Assembly (NCBI RefSeq): GCF_002847285.1
Contig: NZ_CP025407.1
Coordinates: 3,670,501 to 3,734,500, forward strand
DNA from: Streptomyces sp. CMB-StM0423
GTDB taxonomy: Bacteria; Actinomycetota; Actinomycetes; Streptomycetales; Streptomycetaceae
Direction of reading: 5' to 3'
Length of the DNA stretch: 64,000 nucleotides
Below, in pieces: positions 44,714 through 55,693 of the stretch; position 1 is the stretch's first letter, and each line of letters begins with the position of its first letter. The notes beneath the pieces were generated by a model that worked only from the letters and a program-made list of their open reading frames with translations, was not told the DNA's origin and ran no database searches. The translations under genes were made by a program, and so were the position numbers.

Positions 44714-45571
44714 CTACGCCCCCTCCAGCGCCGAGGCGACCCGTACCGCGTCCGCCGTCGGCCGGACCTCGTGGACCCGTACCGCCCACGCGCCCTCGCG
44801 CGCCACTATCGCCGACACCGCCGCCGTCGCGGCGTCCCGCTCGCGGGCCGGCGGCGGCGAACCGTCGGGGCCGGCCAGGACGCGCCCGAGGAACCGCTTG
44901 CGCGACGCCGCGACCAGCAGCGGACGGCCCACTTCCGCGCGGAGCCGGGCGAGGCTGTTCAGGAGCACGAGGTCGTGCGGCGCCGCCTTCGCGAAGCCGA
45001 GGCCCGGGTCGGCGATGATCCGGTCGAAGTCGATGCCGCCCGCCACGGCCCGGTCGAGGCTGCGGCGGAGTTCGTCGACGACCTCGGTGACGGTGTCCTC
45101 GTAGACCGCGCGGTTGTTCATGTCGATGGACTGCCCGCGCCAGTGCATGACGACGAACGGCACGCCGGTCGCGGCGACCGCCGGGACCATCGCGGGGTCC
45201 GCCTGGCCGCCGCTGACGTCGTTGACGAGGCGGGCGCCGGCGGCGACCGCCTGCTCGGCGACCGTGGCGCGCATGGTGTCGACGGAGACGAGTACGCCTT
45301 CGGCCGCGAGGCCCCGTACGACGGGGAGAACGCGGCGCAGCTCCTCGTCCTCGTCCACGCGGGGTGCGCCGGGGCGGGTGGACTCGCCGCCGACGTCGAC
45401 GATGTCGGCGCCGGTGGCGACGAGGTCGATGCCGTGCTTGATCGCGGCCGCGGAGTCGAACCAGAGGCCGCCGTCGGAGAAGGAGTCGGGGGTGACGTTG
45501 ACGACGCCCATGACGGCGCAGCGGCCGAAGTCCGGCAACCCCGCCACCTGCCCCCTGCGCGCATCCGTCAT
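44714..45571 (-). CDS. folP: Dihydropteroate synthase
   Basis: The 285-residue TIM-barrel enzyme joins p-aminobenzoate to the pterin pyrophosphate and is the sulphonamide target. It shows VMGVVNVTPDSFSDGG, DIVDVGGESTRPGA, LVNDVSGGQADP, DPGLGFAKA and LLVAASRKRFLG. Several motif positions are standard, so no obvious sulphonamide-resistant change is visible by eye. The ATG has GGAGG almost touching it, which is tight; an internal start is possible. Confidence 0.95.
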   Translation of the reverse strand: MTDARRGQVAGLPDFGRCAVMGVVNVTPDSFSDGGLWFDSAAAIKHGIDLVATGADIVDVGGESTRPGAPRVDEDEELRRVLPVVRGLAAEGVLVSVDTMRATVAEQAVAAGARLVNDVSGGQADPAMVPAVAATGVPFVVMHWRGQSIDMNNRAVYEDTVTEVVDELRRSLDRAVAGGIDFDRIIADPGLGFAKAAPHDLVLLNSLARLRAEVGRPLLVAASRKRFLGRVLAGPDGSPPPARERDAATAAVSAIVAREGAWAVRVHEVRPTADAVRVASALEGA

Positions 45572-45807
45572 ACCTCCAGCGTATGCGCCACCGGCCCGCC
45601 CGGTCCCGGCAGGGCGCCGGGGGCTTGTGCGAGCGGGGTGCAGCAGTGGTCGGGCGACGGGCGTGCGTAGAGCGGACTGCGGCCGCGCGAGCGTGCCGGA
45701 CCGATGTCGGAGGGCGCGCCTACCCTTGGGCGGGAGTGCGGGGTACGTGGGGTCCGGAATACGGAGATCCGGGGAACCGAGGCCCCGGGTCGGCCCCGGG
45801 ACCGGGT

Positions 45808-46776
45808 TCAGAGACCGCGGATCGCCCTGAAGCCCGTGTTGCCGCTTGAGCTGTCCGGCGTGTTCCCCATCCTCGCCGACGTCCGGTACCGCAGGCAGTA
45901 CGACTCGTGACACATATGCGACCCCCCCTTCAGCACCCGGGACTGCCCCAGCCGCGGCCCCCGCGGGTTGTCGCGCGAAGCCTTGCGGTGGTGCCGTGCG
46001 TGGAACCAGTCCGCGCACCACTCCCACACGTTCCCCGTCGCGTTGTACAGCCCGTAGTCATTCGGCTCGAAGGCGTCCACCGGGCACGTCCCCCGGTAGC
46101 CGTCCGCCGCCGTGTTGCGGTCGGGGAAGCTGCCGCGCCAGACGTTCATCCGGTACGCGCCCTCCGGCTCCCGCTCCGCCCCCCACGGGTACGGCTCCCC
46201 CTCCAGCCCGCCGCGCGCGGCGTACTCCCACTCCGCCTCCGTCGGCAGCCGTCCGCCCGCCCATTCGCAGAAGGCCAGGGCGTCCGTGTGCGAGACGTGC
46301 ACCACCGGGTGGTCCCACCGGCCGCGCAGACCCGAGCCCGGGCCCTCAGGGTGCCGCCAGTCCGCCTGGTGGACCTGCCGCCACCACGGCGTCTGCGGCG
46401 GCGACGCGGTGGGCGGGAAGTTCTTGGGCAGGAAGCCCGCGAAGACGAAGGACCAGCCGAAGCGCTCGGCGTCCGTGACGTACGACGTGGCGTCGGCGAA
46501 GGCCGCGAACTCCTCGTTCGTCACCGCCGTTGCCGCGACCGCGAAGCCGTCGACAGTCACCTCGCGCGCCGGGTCCTCTCCGTCCGCCGGGTACGGGCCG
46601 TCCTCGTAGCCCATCAGGAACGCCCCGCCGGGCAGCTTCCGCCACCCTCCGCGCGGTTCGTACGCGACCGATTCCGACGCGGCTACGCGCTCTCCGGGCT
46701 CACGGGCGACCCCGCCGCCCTCCGCCCCGCGACCCGGCGCGCAGCACGCCCGCGGCTCCGTGCCCCCGTCCCCCAT
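45808..46776 (-). CDS. Formylglycine-generating enzyme (FGE) with CxPxR in its own N-terminus
   Basis: The 322-residue FGE-sulfatase fold protein has LPGGAFLMGYEDGPYPADGE, the RLPTEAEWEYAARGG signature, NVWEWCADWF and the active-site pair C289 and C294 in MCHESYCLRYRTSAR. These cysteines bind copper in aerobic FGEs and convert the Cys of CxPxR motifs in sulfatases to formylglycine. Strikingly, residues 11-16 of this protein read CCAPGR, so it carries CxPxR itself. The ATG overlaps the folE stop (TGATG). No sulfatase is within the window. Confidence 0.9.
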   Translation of the reverse strand: MGDGGTEPRACCAPGRGAEGGGVAREPGERVAASESVAYEPRGGWRKLPGGAFLMGYEDGPYPADGEDPAREVTVDGFAVAATAVTNEEFAAFADATSYVTDAERFGWSFVFAGFLPKNFPPTASPPQTPWWRQVHQADWRHPEGPGSGLRGRWDHPVVHVSHTDALAFCEWAGGRLPTEAEWEYAARGGLEGEPYPWGAEREPEGAYRMNVWRGSFPDRNTAADGYRGTCPVDAFEPNDYGLYNATGNVWEWCADWFHARHHRKASRDNPRGPRLGQSRVLKGGSHMCHESYCLRYRTSARMGNTPDSSSGNTGFRAIRGL

Positions 46777-47399
46777 CAGTGCGACCTGATCAGGCTCATG
46801 GCCTCGGCCCGCGTCGCCGGGTGCCGGAGCTGTCCGCGCACCGCCGACGTCAGCGTCTTCGCCCCCGGCTTCCGCACGCCACGCATCGTCATGCACAAGT
46901 GCTCGCACTCGATGACGACGATCACGCCCCGCGGCTCCAATATCTCCATCAGCGAGTCCGCGATCTGCGTGGTCAACCGTTCCTGCACCTGCGGCCTGCG
47001 CGCATACACGTCCACCAGCCGCGCCAGCTTCGACAGCCCCGTGATCTTCCCGTCGTGCGACGGGATGTACCCCACGTGCGCGGAGCCCACGAACGGCACC
47101 AGGTGGTGCTCGCACGTGCTCAGCACCTCGATGTCCTTGACCAGCACCATCTCGTCGTGGCCCAGGTCGAACGTCGTCGTCAGCACGTCCTCGGGGCGCT
47201 GCCGCAGGCCCGCGAAGATCTCCTTGTACGCGCGCGCCACCCGCGCCGGCGTCTCCAGCAGACCTTCCCGGTCCGGGTCCTCGCCGACGGCGATGAGCAG
47301 TTCACGCACGGCGTCCGCGGCGCGCTTCTCGTCGAAGTCGCCGTACTCCTCGTCGCCGTGCTCCGGGCCGTGTCCCGTCCTGACAGCCGCATCCGTCAT
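46776..47399 (-). CDS. folE: GTP cyclohydrolase I
   Basis: The 207-residue enzyme starts tetrahydrofolate synthesis from GTP. Zinc and active-site residues are in STCEHHLVPF and ECEHLCMTMRGVRKPG. KITGLSKLARLVDVYARRPQVQERLT (in parts) is the family core. The ATG at 47399 has GAGAGG upstream. The FGE gene overlaps its stop, and the operon lies downstream of ftsH. Confidence 0.96.
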   Translation of the reverse strand: MTDAAVRTGHGPEHGDEEYGDFDEKRAADAVRELLIAVGEDPDREGLLETPARVARAYKEIFAGLRQRPEDVLTTTFDLGHDEMVLVKDIEVLSTCEHHLVPFVGSAHVGYIPSHDGKITGLSKLARLVDVYARRPQVQERLTTQIADSLMEILEPRGVIVVIECEHLCMTMRGVRKPGAKTLTSAVRGQLRHPATRAEAMSLIRSH

Positions 47400-47484
47400 C
47401 GTGGTGCCTCTCGTACCTGCGCCAATGGCCAGCGCCCCCAAGGCTAGAACCTCGGGGGCGCTGCACACATTCCAGCGGTATCCG

Positions 47485-49551
<2,067 letters not shown>

Positions 49552-49853
49552 CCACACGGGGCGGCGTACGCCCCGTCCCTCCTGCCCAGTGAGGCACGGC
49601 TGGCTCCTGAGCGAGCCCGTGGCCGTGCGTATGCCTGTTATGGGTCCAAACTGAAACGACTGTCGTTCGGACGGTACCCCAGAATTGTCACCCGTCCCCG
49701 CCGGGGACGGCTAACAAACCGGCTTTCCCATGCTCCAACGGCGGGAAACCCCCCGGTGTTCCCCGGGCAGGGACCCGCCGGCCCGCGTCCGGCCACCCGG
49801 GGGGCGGCGGCGGGAAGTCCGCTCAGTCCGCGCACGCGGAGCCGCGGACTGCG

Positions 49854-50408
49854 TCAGCCACCGTACACGTGCGGTGCGAGGGTCCCGACGAAGGGCAGGT
49901 TCCGGTACTTCTCCGCGTAGTCGAGGCCGTAGCCGACGACGAACTCGTTGGGAATGTCGAAGCCGACCCAGTCCACGTCGATGGGCACTTTCGCCGCCTC
50001 CGGCTTGCGCAGCAGGGTGAAGACCCGCAGCGAGGCCGGCTGCCGGGAGCCGAGGTTGGAGAGCAGCCAGGAGAGCGTGAGGCCGGAGTCGATGATGTCC
50101 TCGACGATCATCACGTGCCGGTCCTGGATATCGGTGTCCAGATCCTTGAGGATCCGTACGACACCGGAGGACTGGGTGCCCGCGCCGTACGAGGACACGG
50201 CCATCCAGTCCATCGTGACCGGCGTGGAGAGGGTCCGGGCGAGGTCCGCCATGACCATCACGGCGCCCTTGAGCACCCCGACGATCAGGAGGTCCTTGCC
50301 GGCGTACTCCGCGTCGATCTTCGCGGCCATCCCGGCGAGCTTGGCGTCGATCTCTTCCTTGGTGATGAGCACTTTCTCAAGGTCCGCGCCCATGTCCTTC
50401 ACATCCAC
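49854..50408 (-). CDS. hpt: Hypoxanthine phosphoribosyltransferase
   Basis: The 184-residue enzyme salvages hypoxanthine and guanine. The PRPP-binding loop VMIVEDIIDSGLTLSWLL, the DLLIVGVLKGAVMVMADL segment and C-terminal GYGLDYAEKYRNLPFVGTL (all shown in parts) are typical. The GTG at 50408 is the family start. It lies between ftsH and tilS on the same strand. Confidence 0.96.
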   Translation of the reverse strand: MDVKDMGADLEKVLITKEEIDAKLAGMAAKIDAEYAGKDLLIVGVLKGAVMVMADLARTLSTPVTMDWMAVSSYGAGTQSSGVVRILKDLDTDIQDRHVMIVEDIIDSGLTLSWLLSNLGSRQPASLRVFTLLRKPEAAKVPIDVDWVGFDIPNEFVVGYGLDYAEKYRNLPFVGTLAPHVYGG

Positions 50409-50592
50409 CCGGGGTCACTCTCGCTCGTTCGACGACCTCTGCCGAACGGACAGTCTGCCATCCGTTCTCCCGCCGGTCAGGAGCGCGTAGGACACGTTTT
50501 CCGCACGTCCCCACCCGCGGCCAACGCCTGTCACGCCCGTACGGTCCCGCCGGCCGGCCTGCGCACCGGCGGGATCCGCGGCGTACGGGCCC

Positions 50593-51774
50593 TCAGTCCG
50601 CCCGGAAGTCCTCCCGGCGGTCCTCCCGCCGGACGACCAGCCGGCCCTGTTCGCGGCGGGCGGACACCCGCCCGGGGAGGTTGAGGGCGCTCTGCCCGCG
50701 CCAGCCGGTGATGAGCTTGTCCATCTCCTCGATGTGCCGGCTGAAGAGGGACCCGGCCGGGGAGCCGGCCGCCAGGGCGGCGCGGCGCAGGACGCGGCGC
50801 CGCACGGCGGGCGGCAGCGCGTACAGCCCGGGGACGTCGAGGCCGCCGTCCGCGTCCCGTACGCCCCGCTCGGCGTCGGCGGCCCAGGCGTCGAGGGCGT
50901 CGGCGTCGTCCCGGGAGAGCCTGGCGGTACGGGCCAGGGAGGCGACGACGCCGCGGCCCAGCGCCTTCTCCAGCACGGGCAGCGCTTCGTGGCGGACGCG
51001 CGAGCGGGTGTAGGCGGGATCGACGTTGTGCGGGTCGTCCCAGACGGGCAGCGACTGGACCATGCACGCCTTGCGGGCGACCTGGCGGTCGATCTGGAGG
51101 AACGGGCGGCGGTACCGGCCGTCGGGCCCGGAGGTCGCGGCCATGCCGGACAGGGAGCGCACGCCGGAGCCGCGGGCGAGCGCCAGCAGCACCGTTTCGG
51201 CCTGGTCGTCTCGGGTGTGGCCGAGGAGTACGGCGGCGGCGCCCAGGCGCTGCGCGGCCTCGTCCAGCGCCGCGTAGCGGGCGTCGCGGGCGGCGGCCTC
51301 GGGGCCGCCGCCGCGGCCGACGTCGACGCGCACGGATTCGACGGGGTCCAGGCCGAGGGCGCGCAGCCGGCCGACGACTTCCTGCGCGCGCAGGTCGGAG
51401 CCGTCCTGGAGGCCGTGGTCGATGGTGATGCCGCCGGCGCGGGCGCCCTGGCGGGGGGCTTCGAAGGAGAGCGCGGAGGCCAGCGCCATGGAGTCGGCGC
51501 CGCCCGAGCAGGCGACGAGGATCAGCGGGGCGGCTGCGGGGGCAGTGGGGGCGGCCGGGCGGGGGGTGCCCGCGAAGCGGGCGCGCGAGACCGGTGCGGG
51601 GACCTCGGCCGGGGAGGCCGTGGGGGCGGCGGGAGACGCCTGGGGGGCGGCCGGGGAGGCCGCGGGGGTGGGGGGTACGTGCGCCGTCGCGTACTCCGTG
51701 AGCACGTCGTGCAGGACGTGGCGTACGGCCAGACGTATCGCGGCGACCGCTGGATGGGGACCCATGGCTTTCAC
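50593..51774 (-). CDS. tilS: tRNA(Ile)-lysidine synthase
   Basis: The 393-residue PP-loop ATPase attaches lysine to C34 of the CAU tRNA-Ile. It has the PP-loop SGGADSMAL and the LGHTRDDQAETVLLALARG region. An Ala/Pro/Ser-rich insert of about 50 residues (about 34-85) separates a short leading helix from the PP-loop domain, longer than in most relatives. It is 184 bp upstream of hpt. Confidence 0.94.
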   Translation of the reverse strand: MKAMGPHPAVAAIRLAVRHVLHDVLTEYATAHVPPTPAASPAAPQASPAAPTASPAEVPAPVSRARFAGTPRPAAPTAPAAAPLILVACSGGADSMALASALSFEAPRQGARAGGITIDHGLQDGSDLRAQEVVGRLRALGLDPVESVRVDVGRGGGPEAAARDARYAALDEAAQRLGAAAVLLGHTRDDQAETVLLALARGSGVRSLSGMAATSGPDGRYRRPFLQIDRQVARKACMVQSLPVWDDPHNVDPAYTRSRVRHEALPVLEKALGRGVVASLARTARLSRDDADALDAWAADAERGVRDADGGLDVPGLYALPPAVRRRVLRRAALAAGSPAGSLFSRHIEEMDKLITGWRGQSALNLPGRVSARREQGRLVVRREDRREDFRAD

Positions 51775-51960
51775 TTCACTTTCGCTGGCGGCGGAAGAGC
51801 TCGCTCGGGCTCACCTCCGCGACCGTCACTGTAAGTGTGTCGATGGTGACAGAGGAGAGCGGCCAACCGAGCATTGCACGCGAGCAACGCCGGGTTCGCT
51901 CCCTCGGACGGGTGAAAGTCGCGCGAATATCGCCGCCATGGGAACCGCCGGGAGCAGTCG

Positions 51961-53115
51961 TCAGCTCTCGGCGCGGCTGTGCACCCGCGCGATCCAGTCC
52001 GCCGGTTTGGCGATCTCCGACTTGGTGGGCAGCGTGTTCGGCGAGGTCCACACCCGGTTGAAGCCGTCCATACCGACCTGCTCGACGACGTGCCGCACGA
52101 AGCGCTCGCCGTCGCGGTACTGGCGGAGCTTGGCGTCCAGGCCCAGCAGCTTGCGCAGCGCCTGGTCCAGCCGGCCCGCGCCGGCCTGGCGGCGCTTGGT
52201 GAACTTCTCCCGGATCTCCGAGACCGACGGCACGACCTGCGGTCCCACGCCGTCCATCACGTAGTCGGCGTGCCCCTCCAGCAGGGACATCACCGCGGTC
52301 AGCCGGCCCAGGATCTCCCGCTGCGCCGGGGTCTGGACGACCTCGACGATGCTGCGCTCCTCGCCGCCCTCCTCCCGGCTGCCGCTGAGGCTCTGCAGCG
52401 CCTCCCGCACGCGGTCCAGCAGGGTGGCCGGGTCGATCTCGGTCTCGCCCAGGAACGACTGGATCTCGCCCTGGAGATGGTCGCGCAGCCAGGGCACGGC
52501 GGTGAACTGGGTGCGGTGGGTCTCCTCGTGGATGCAGACCCACAGCCGGAAGTCGTGCGGGGAGACCTCCAGTTCGCGCTCGACGTGGACGATGTTCGGC
52601 GCGATGAGCAGCAGCCGGCCCTGGCCGGCGCCGCCGCTGCCGGAGCCGGCGTGGGCGGCGGGGCCGCCGGGCAGGTCGCGGGTGGCGGGGGCGAAGGTCT
52701 CGTACTGGCCGAGGACGCGGGAGGACAGGAACGACAGCAGCATCCCCAGCTCGACGCCGGTGATCTTGCCGCCCACGGCGCCCAGGACGGCCCCGCCGGG
52801 GAGGCCGGAGCGGCGCTTGTCCATCTTCTCCAGCAGCGGCGCGAGGACGGCGCGGAAGCCCGCGACGTTCGCCTTGATCCAGCCGGGGCGGTCGACCACG
52901 AGGATCGGGGTGTCGTGCCGCGGGTCGGCGCCCTCGGGATACATCCGGGAGAACTCGCGCACGTGCTCCTCGGCCGACCGGGCGTGCGCCCGCAGCTCGC
53001 CGACGATGGCGCGCGCCTCGTCCTGGCTCACCTCGGGGCCCGGCCGCACGAGCCGGGTCGCGGTCGCAACCGCGAGATTCCAGTCGACCATCTCCGCACC
53101 ACCGATGCTCGTCAT
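51961..53115 (-). CDS. Zinc-dependent metalloprotease-like protein (DUF2342 / zincin family)
   Basis: The 384-residue protein has the zincin motif HEETH (196-200), preceded by the helix that contains FRLWVCI and followed by a long helical region (GHADYVMDGVG is the downstream conserved segment). It matches a family sometimes labelled F420 biosynthesis-associated. The ATG at 53115 has a GAAGAG site; an earlier ATG at 53136 is possible. Family members usually neighbour tilS and hpt, as here. The substrate is unknown. Confidence 0.88.
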   Translation of the reverse strand: MTSIGGAEMVDWNLAVATATRLVRPGPEVSQDEARAIVGELRAHARSAEEHVREFSRMYPEGADPRHDTPILVVDRPGWIKANVAGFRAVLAPLLEKMDKRRSGLPGGAVLGAVGGKITGVELGMLLSFLSSRVLGQYETFAPATRDLPGGPAAHAGSGSGGAGQGRLLLIAPNIVHVERELEVSPHDFRLWVCIHEETHRTQFTAVPWLRDHLQGEIQSFLGETEIDPATLLDRVREALQSLSGSREEGGEERSIVEVVQTPAQREILGRLTAVMSLLEGHADYVMDGVGPQVVPSVSEIREKFTKRRQAGAGRLDQALRKLLGLDAKLRQYRDGERFVRHVVEQVGMDGFNRVWTSPNTLPTKSEIAKPADWIARVHSRAES

Positions 53116-53261
53116 CTCTTCACCGTACGTGCCCACGCGGCCGAGCGGGAGCGCGCAGCCCCCGGAACCGGCTACGGGAGGGCCCGTAGGGGACGCGCCG
53201 GGCCGGGCGGGGAGGGGGCGCGGGCGGGGGCGGCGGGGCGGCCGCCCGAACGAGGGAGGGG

Positions 53262-53305
53262 ATTCACTTCTCGTTCACTTCGGACAGCAGAGCGATTCAC
53301 CTGTT
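53262..53305 (+). promoter_or_regulatory. PHO box (PhoP-binding direct repeats) upstream of pstS
   Basis: Four 11-bp units run in phase. ATTCACTTCTC (53262), GTTCACTTCGG (53273) and ATTCACCTGTT (53295) match the Streptomyces PhoP consensus GTTCACC. The third unit (53284-53294, ACAGCAGAGCG) is degenerate. The site ends 112 bp before the pstS start. It predicts induction of the operon under phosphate limitation. Confidence 0.88.
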
Positions 53306-53417
53306 TTGCCTAAATTCGGCGGAGAAAGGTGAACAGCGCAGGCGAGACGGACGGGAACGCGCATATCTGAGGGAGAGGTCTGTCTCCAGTCCGCATGAAC
53401 CGCAAAGGACCCCCACC

Positions 53418-54551
53418 GTGAAGCTTCCCCGCACCACCCGGCTGCGCGCCGCGGCCGCCGGCGCCCTCGCCCTCGCCGGCGCCCTCGTCCTCGGCGCCTG
53501 CGGGTCGGACGACAACACCGGCGGCTCCGGCTCGACCGGTGGCGGCGCCCAGGCCGCGGCCGACGACGTGAAGTGCGCCGGCTCCGGCGAGCTGCTGGCG
53601 TCGGGCTCCTCGGCGCAGAAGAACGCCATGGACCAGTGGGTCAGCGACTTCCAGGGCGTCTGCCCGGACATCACCGTCAACTACAAGGCCACCGGCTCGG
53701 GCGCCGGCATCCAGGAGTTCCTCCAGGGCAAGACCGGCTTCGCCGGTTCCGACTCGGTGCTGAAGCCCGAGGAGGTGCAGGCGTCGAAGAAGGTCTGCAA
53801 GAACGGTGAGGCCGTCAACATCCCGATGCTCGGCGGCCCCATCGCCATCGGCTACAACGTCAAGGGCGTGGACGACCTCATCCTGAACGCGGACGTCCTC
53901 GCCCGGATCTTCTCCGGCGCGATCACCAACTGGAACGACCCGGCCATCGCCGAACTCAACCCCGACGCGGACCTGCCGGACACCAAGATCCAGCCGGTGC
54001 ACCGCTCGGACGAGTCCGGCACCACCGACAACTTCACCCAGTACCTCGCCGCCGCCGCCAAGAACACCTGGCCGCACCAGCCCGGCAAGAAGTGGCCCGT
54101 CCAGGGCGGCCAGGCCGCGGACGGCTCCTCCGGCGTCTCCTCGCAGGTGAAGCAGACCGACGGCGCCATCTCGTACTTCGAGCTGTCCTTCGCCACCGCG
54201 AGCGGCATCAACACCGTCAAGCTCGACACCGGCGCCACGGAGCCCGTCGAGGCCACCAGCCAGAACGCCTCCAAGGCCATCGCCGCCGCGAAGGTCACCG
54301 GTTCCGGCAAGGACCTGGCGATGCAGCTCGACTTCACCACCGACACCGAGGGCGCCTACCCGCTGACCCTCCTCACCTACGAGATCGCCTGCGACCAGGG
54401 CAACCACAAGGACAACCTCGGCAAGGTCAAGTCCTTCCTCGGCTTCACCGCGAGTGACGCCGGCCAGTCGAAGCTGAGCCAGCTCGGCTACGCCCCGCTG
54501 CCCGCGGAGGTCGTCGGGAAGGTCCGTACGACAGTGGAGTCACTCTCCTGA
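53418..54551 (+). CDS. pstS: High-affinity phosphate-binding lipoprotein PstS
   Basis: The 377-residue lipoprotein has a signal peptide with lipid-attachment cysteine C28 (VLGACGSDD). A phosphate-binding core follows: LLASGSSAQKNAMDQWV, TGSGAGIQEFLQGKTGFAGSD and VHRSDESGTTDNFTQYL (in parts). The GTG has AAAGGA upstream. It is the first gene of pstSCAB under the PHO box. Confidence 0.97.
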   Translation: MKLPRTTRLRAAAAGALALAGALVLGACGSDDNTGGSGSTGGGAQAAADDVKCAGSGELLASGSSAQKNAMDQWVSDFQGVCPDITVNYKATGSGAGIQEFLQGKTGFAGSDSVLKPEEVQASKKVCKNGEAVNIPMLGGPIAIGYNVKGVDDLILNADVLARIFSGAITNWNDPAIAELNPDADLPDTKIQPVHRSDESGTTDNFTQYLAAAAKNTWPHQPGKKWPVQGGQAADGSSGVSSQVKQTDGAISYFELSFATASGINTVKLDTGATEPVEATSQNASKAIAAAKVTGSGKDLAMQLDFTTDTEGAYPLTLLTYEIACDQGNHKDNLGKVKSFLGFTASDAGQSKLSQLGYAPLPAEVVGKVRTTVESLS

Positions 54552-54572
54552 CCACCGACCCGGACCCCCGCA

Positions 54573-54598
54573 GCCCCCGCGCAGACCTGAGCGGGGGC
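54573..54598 (+). terminator. Hairpin in the pstS-pstC gap (possible partial terminator)
   Basis: GCCCCCGC (54573-54580) and GCGGGGGC (54591-54598) form an 8-bp stem 21 bp after pstS. Such a structure would let the binding protein be made in excess over the membrane components. Confidence 0.55.
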
Positions 54599-54691
54599 CC
54601 GGAGGGCGCGGGTCCCGCAGCCGGTCCGCCGCCGCCGGGGCTCACGGCGCCCACCCCCGCGCCGTCGCCCCACCCCGAGGGGAGGCCGCCC

Positions 54692-55693
54692 GTGAGTACC
54701 GACACCGACATACGCACCCACGCCCCGCCACCGCCGGAGGCGCCGCGGGAGAAGGGCCGCCGCAAGAGCGCGACCCGCCTCGGCGACCGCGTCTTCGCCG
54801 GCCTGTCGAAGGGCTCGGGGATCACCCTGCTGGTGATCATGGGCGCGATCGCGGCCTTCCTCGCGTATCGCGCCTCGCTGGCCCTCGCCCAGAACGAGGG
54901 CAACTTCCTCACCACCTTCCAGTGGGACGCCAACGCCGACCCGCCGGTCTTCGGCATCGCGGTGCTGGCCTTCGGCACGCTCGTCTCGTCGGTCATCGCG
55001 ATGGTCATCGCCGTGCCGATCGCGGTGGGCATCGCGCTGTTCGTCACCCACTACGCGCCGCGCAGGGTGGCCGCGCCCCTCGCGTACGTCATCGACCTGC
55101 TGGCCGCCATCCCCTCGATCGTCTACGGCCTGTGGGGCGCCCTGTTCCTGGTGCCGCACCTCATCGGCCCGTACGAGTGGCTGGACGACCTCCTGGGCTG
55201 GACCGTCGTCTTCTCCTTCGACGGCAGCGCCCCGCGCTCCCTGATGACCGCCGGCATCCTGCTGGCGATCATGATCCTGCCGATCATCACCAACGTCAGC
55301 CGCGAGGTCTTCCGGCAGTCGCCGCAGACGCACCAGGAGGCGGCGCTGGCGCTGGGTGCCACGCGCTGGGAGCTCATCCGGATGTCGGTGCTCCCCTTCG
55401 GGCGCTCCGGCGTCATCTCGGCCTCGATGCTGGGCCTCGGGCGGGCGCTGGGCGAGACGATGGCGGTGGCCACCGTGCTGTCGCCGTCGGCGCTGCTGTC
55501 GGCGAAGATCCTGGAGCCCGGGGGCGGGACGTTCGCGCAGAACATCGCCTCGGCGTTCAAGGAGGCCGGGGAGTTCGGGCGGGACGCGCTGATCGCCTCC
55601 GGTCTGGTGCTGTTCGTCATCACGCTGCTGGTCAACGGCGCCGCCCGGCTGATCATCGCGCGCCGCAAGGAGTACTCGGGAGCGAACGCATGA
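54692..55693 (+). CDS. pstC: Phosphate ABC transporter permease PstC
   Basis: A 333-residue permease with a 45-residue hydrophilic N-terminus, six helices, and the binding-protein-dependent transport loop (EAALALGATRWELIRMSVLP). The GTG has GGGGAGG upstream. Its stop overlaps the pstA ATG. Confidence 0.97.
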   Translation: MSTDTDIRTHAPPPPEAPREKGRRKSATRLGDRVFAGLSKGSGITLLVIMGAIAAFLAYRASLALAQNEGNFLTTFQWDANADPPVFGIAVLAFGTLVSSVIAMVIAVPIAVGIALFVTHYAPRRVAAPLAYVIDLLAAIPSIVYGLWGALFLVPHLIGPYEWLDDLLGWTVVFSFDGSAPRSLMTAGILLAIMILPIITNVSREVFRQSPQTHQEAALALGATRWELIRMSVLPFGRSGVISASMLGLGRALGETMAVATVLSPSALLSAKILEPGGGTFAQNIASAFKEAGEFGRDALIASGLVLFVITLLVNGAARLIIARRKEYSGANA

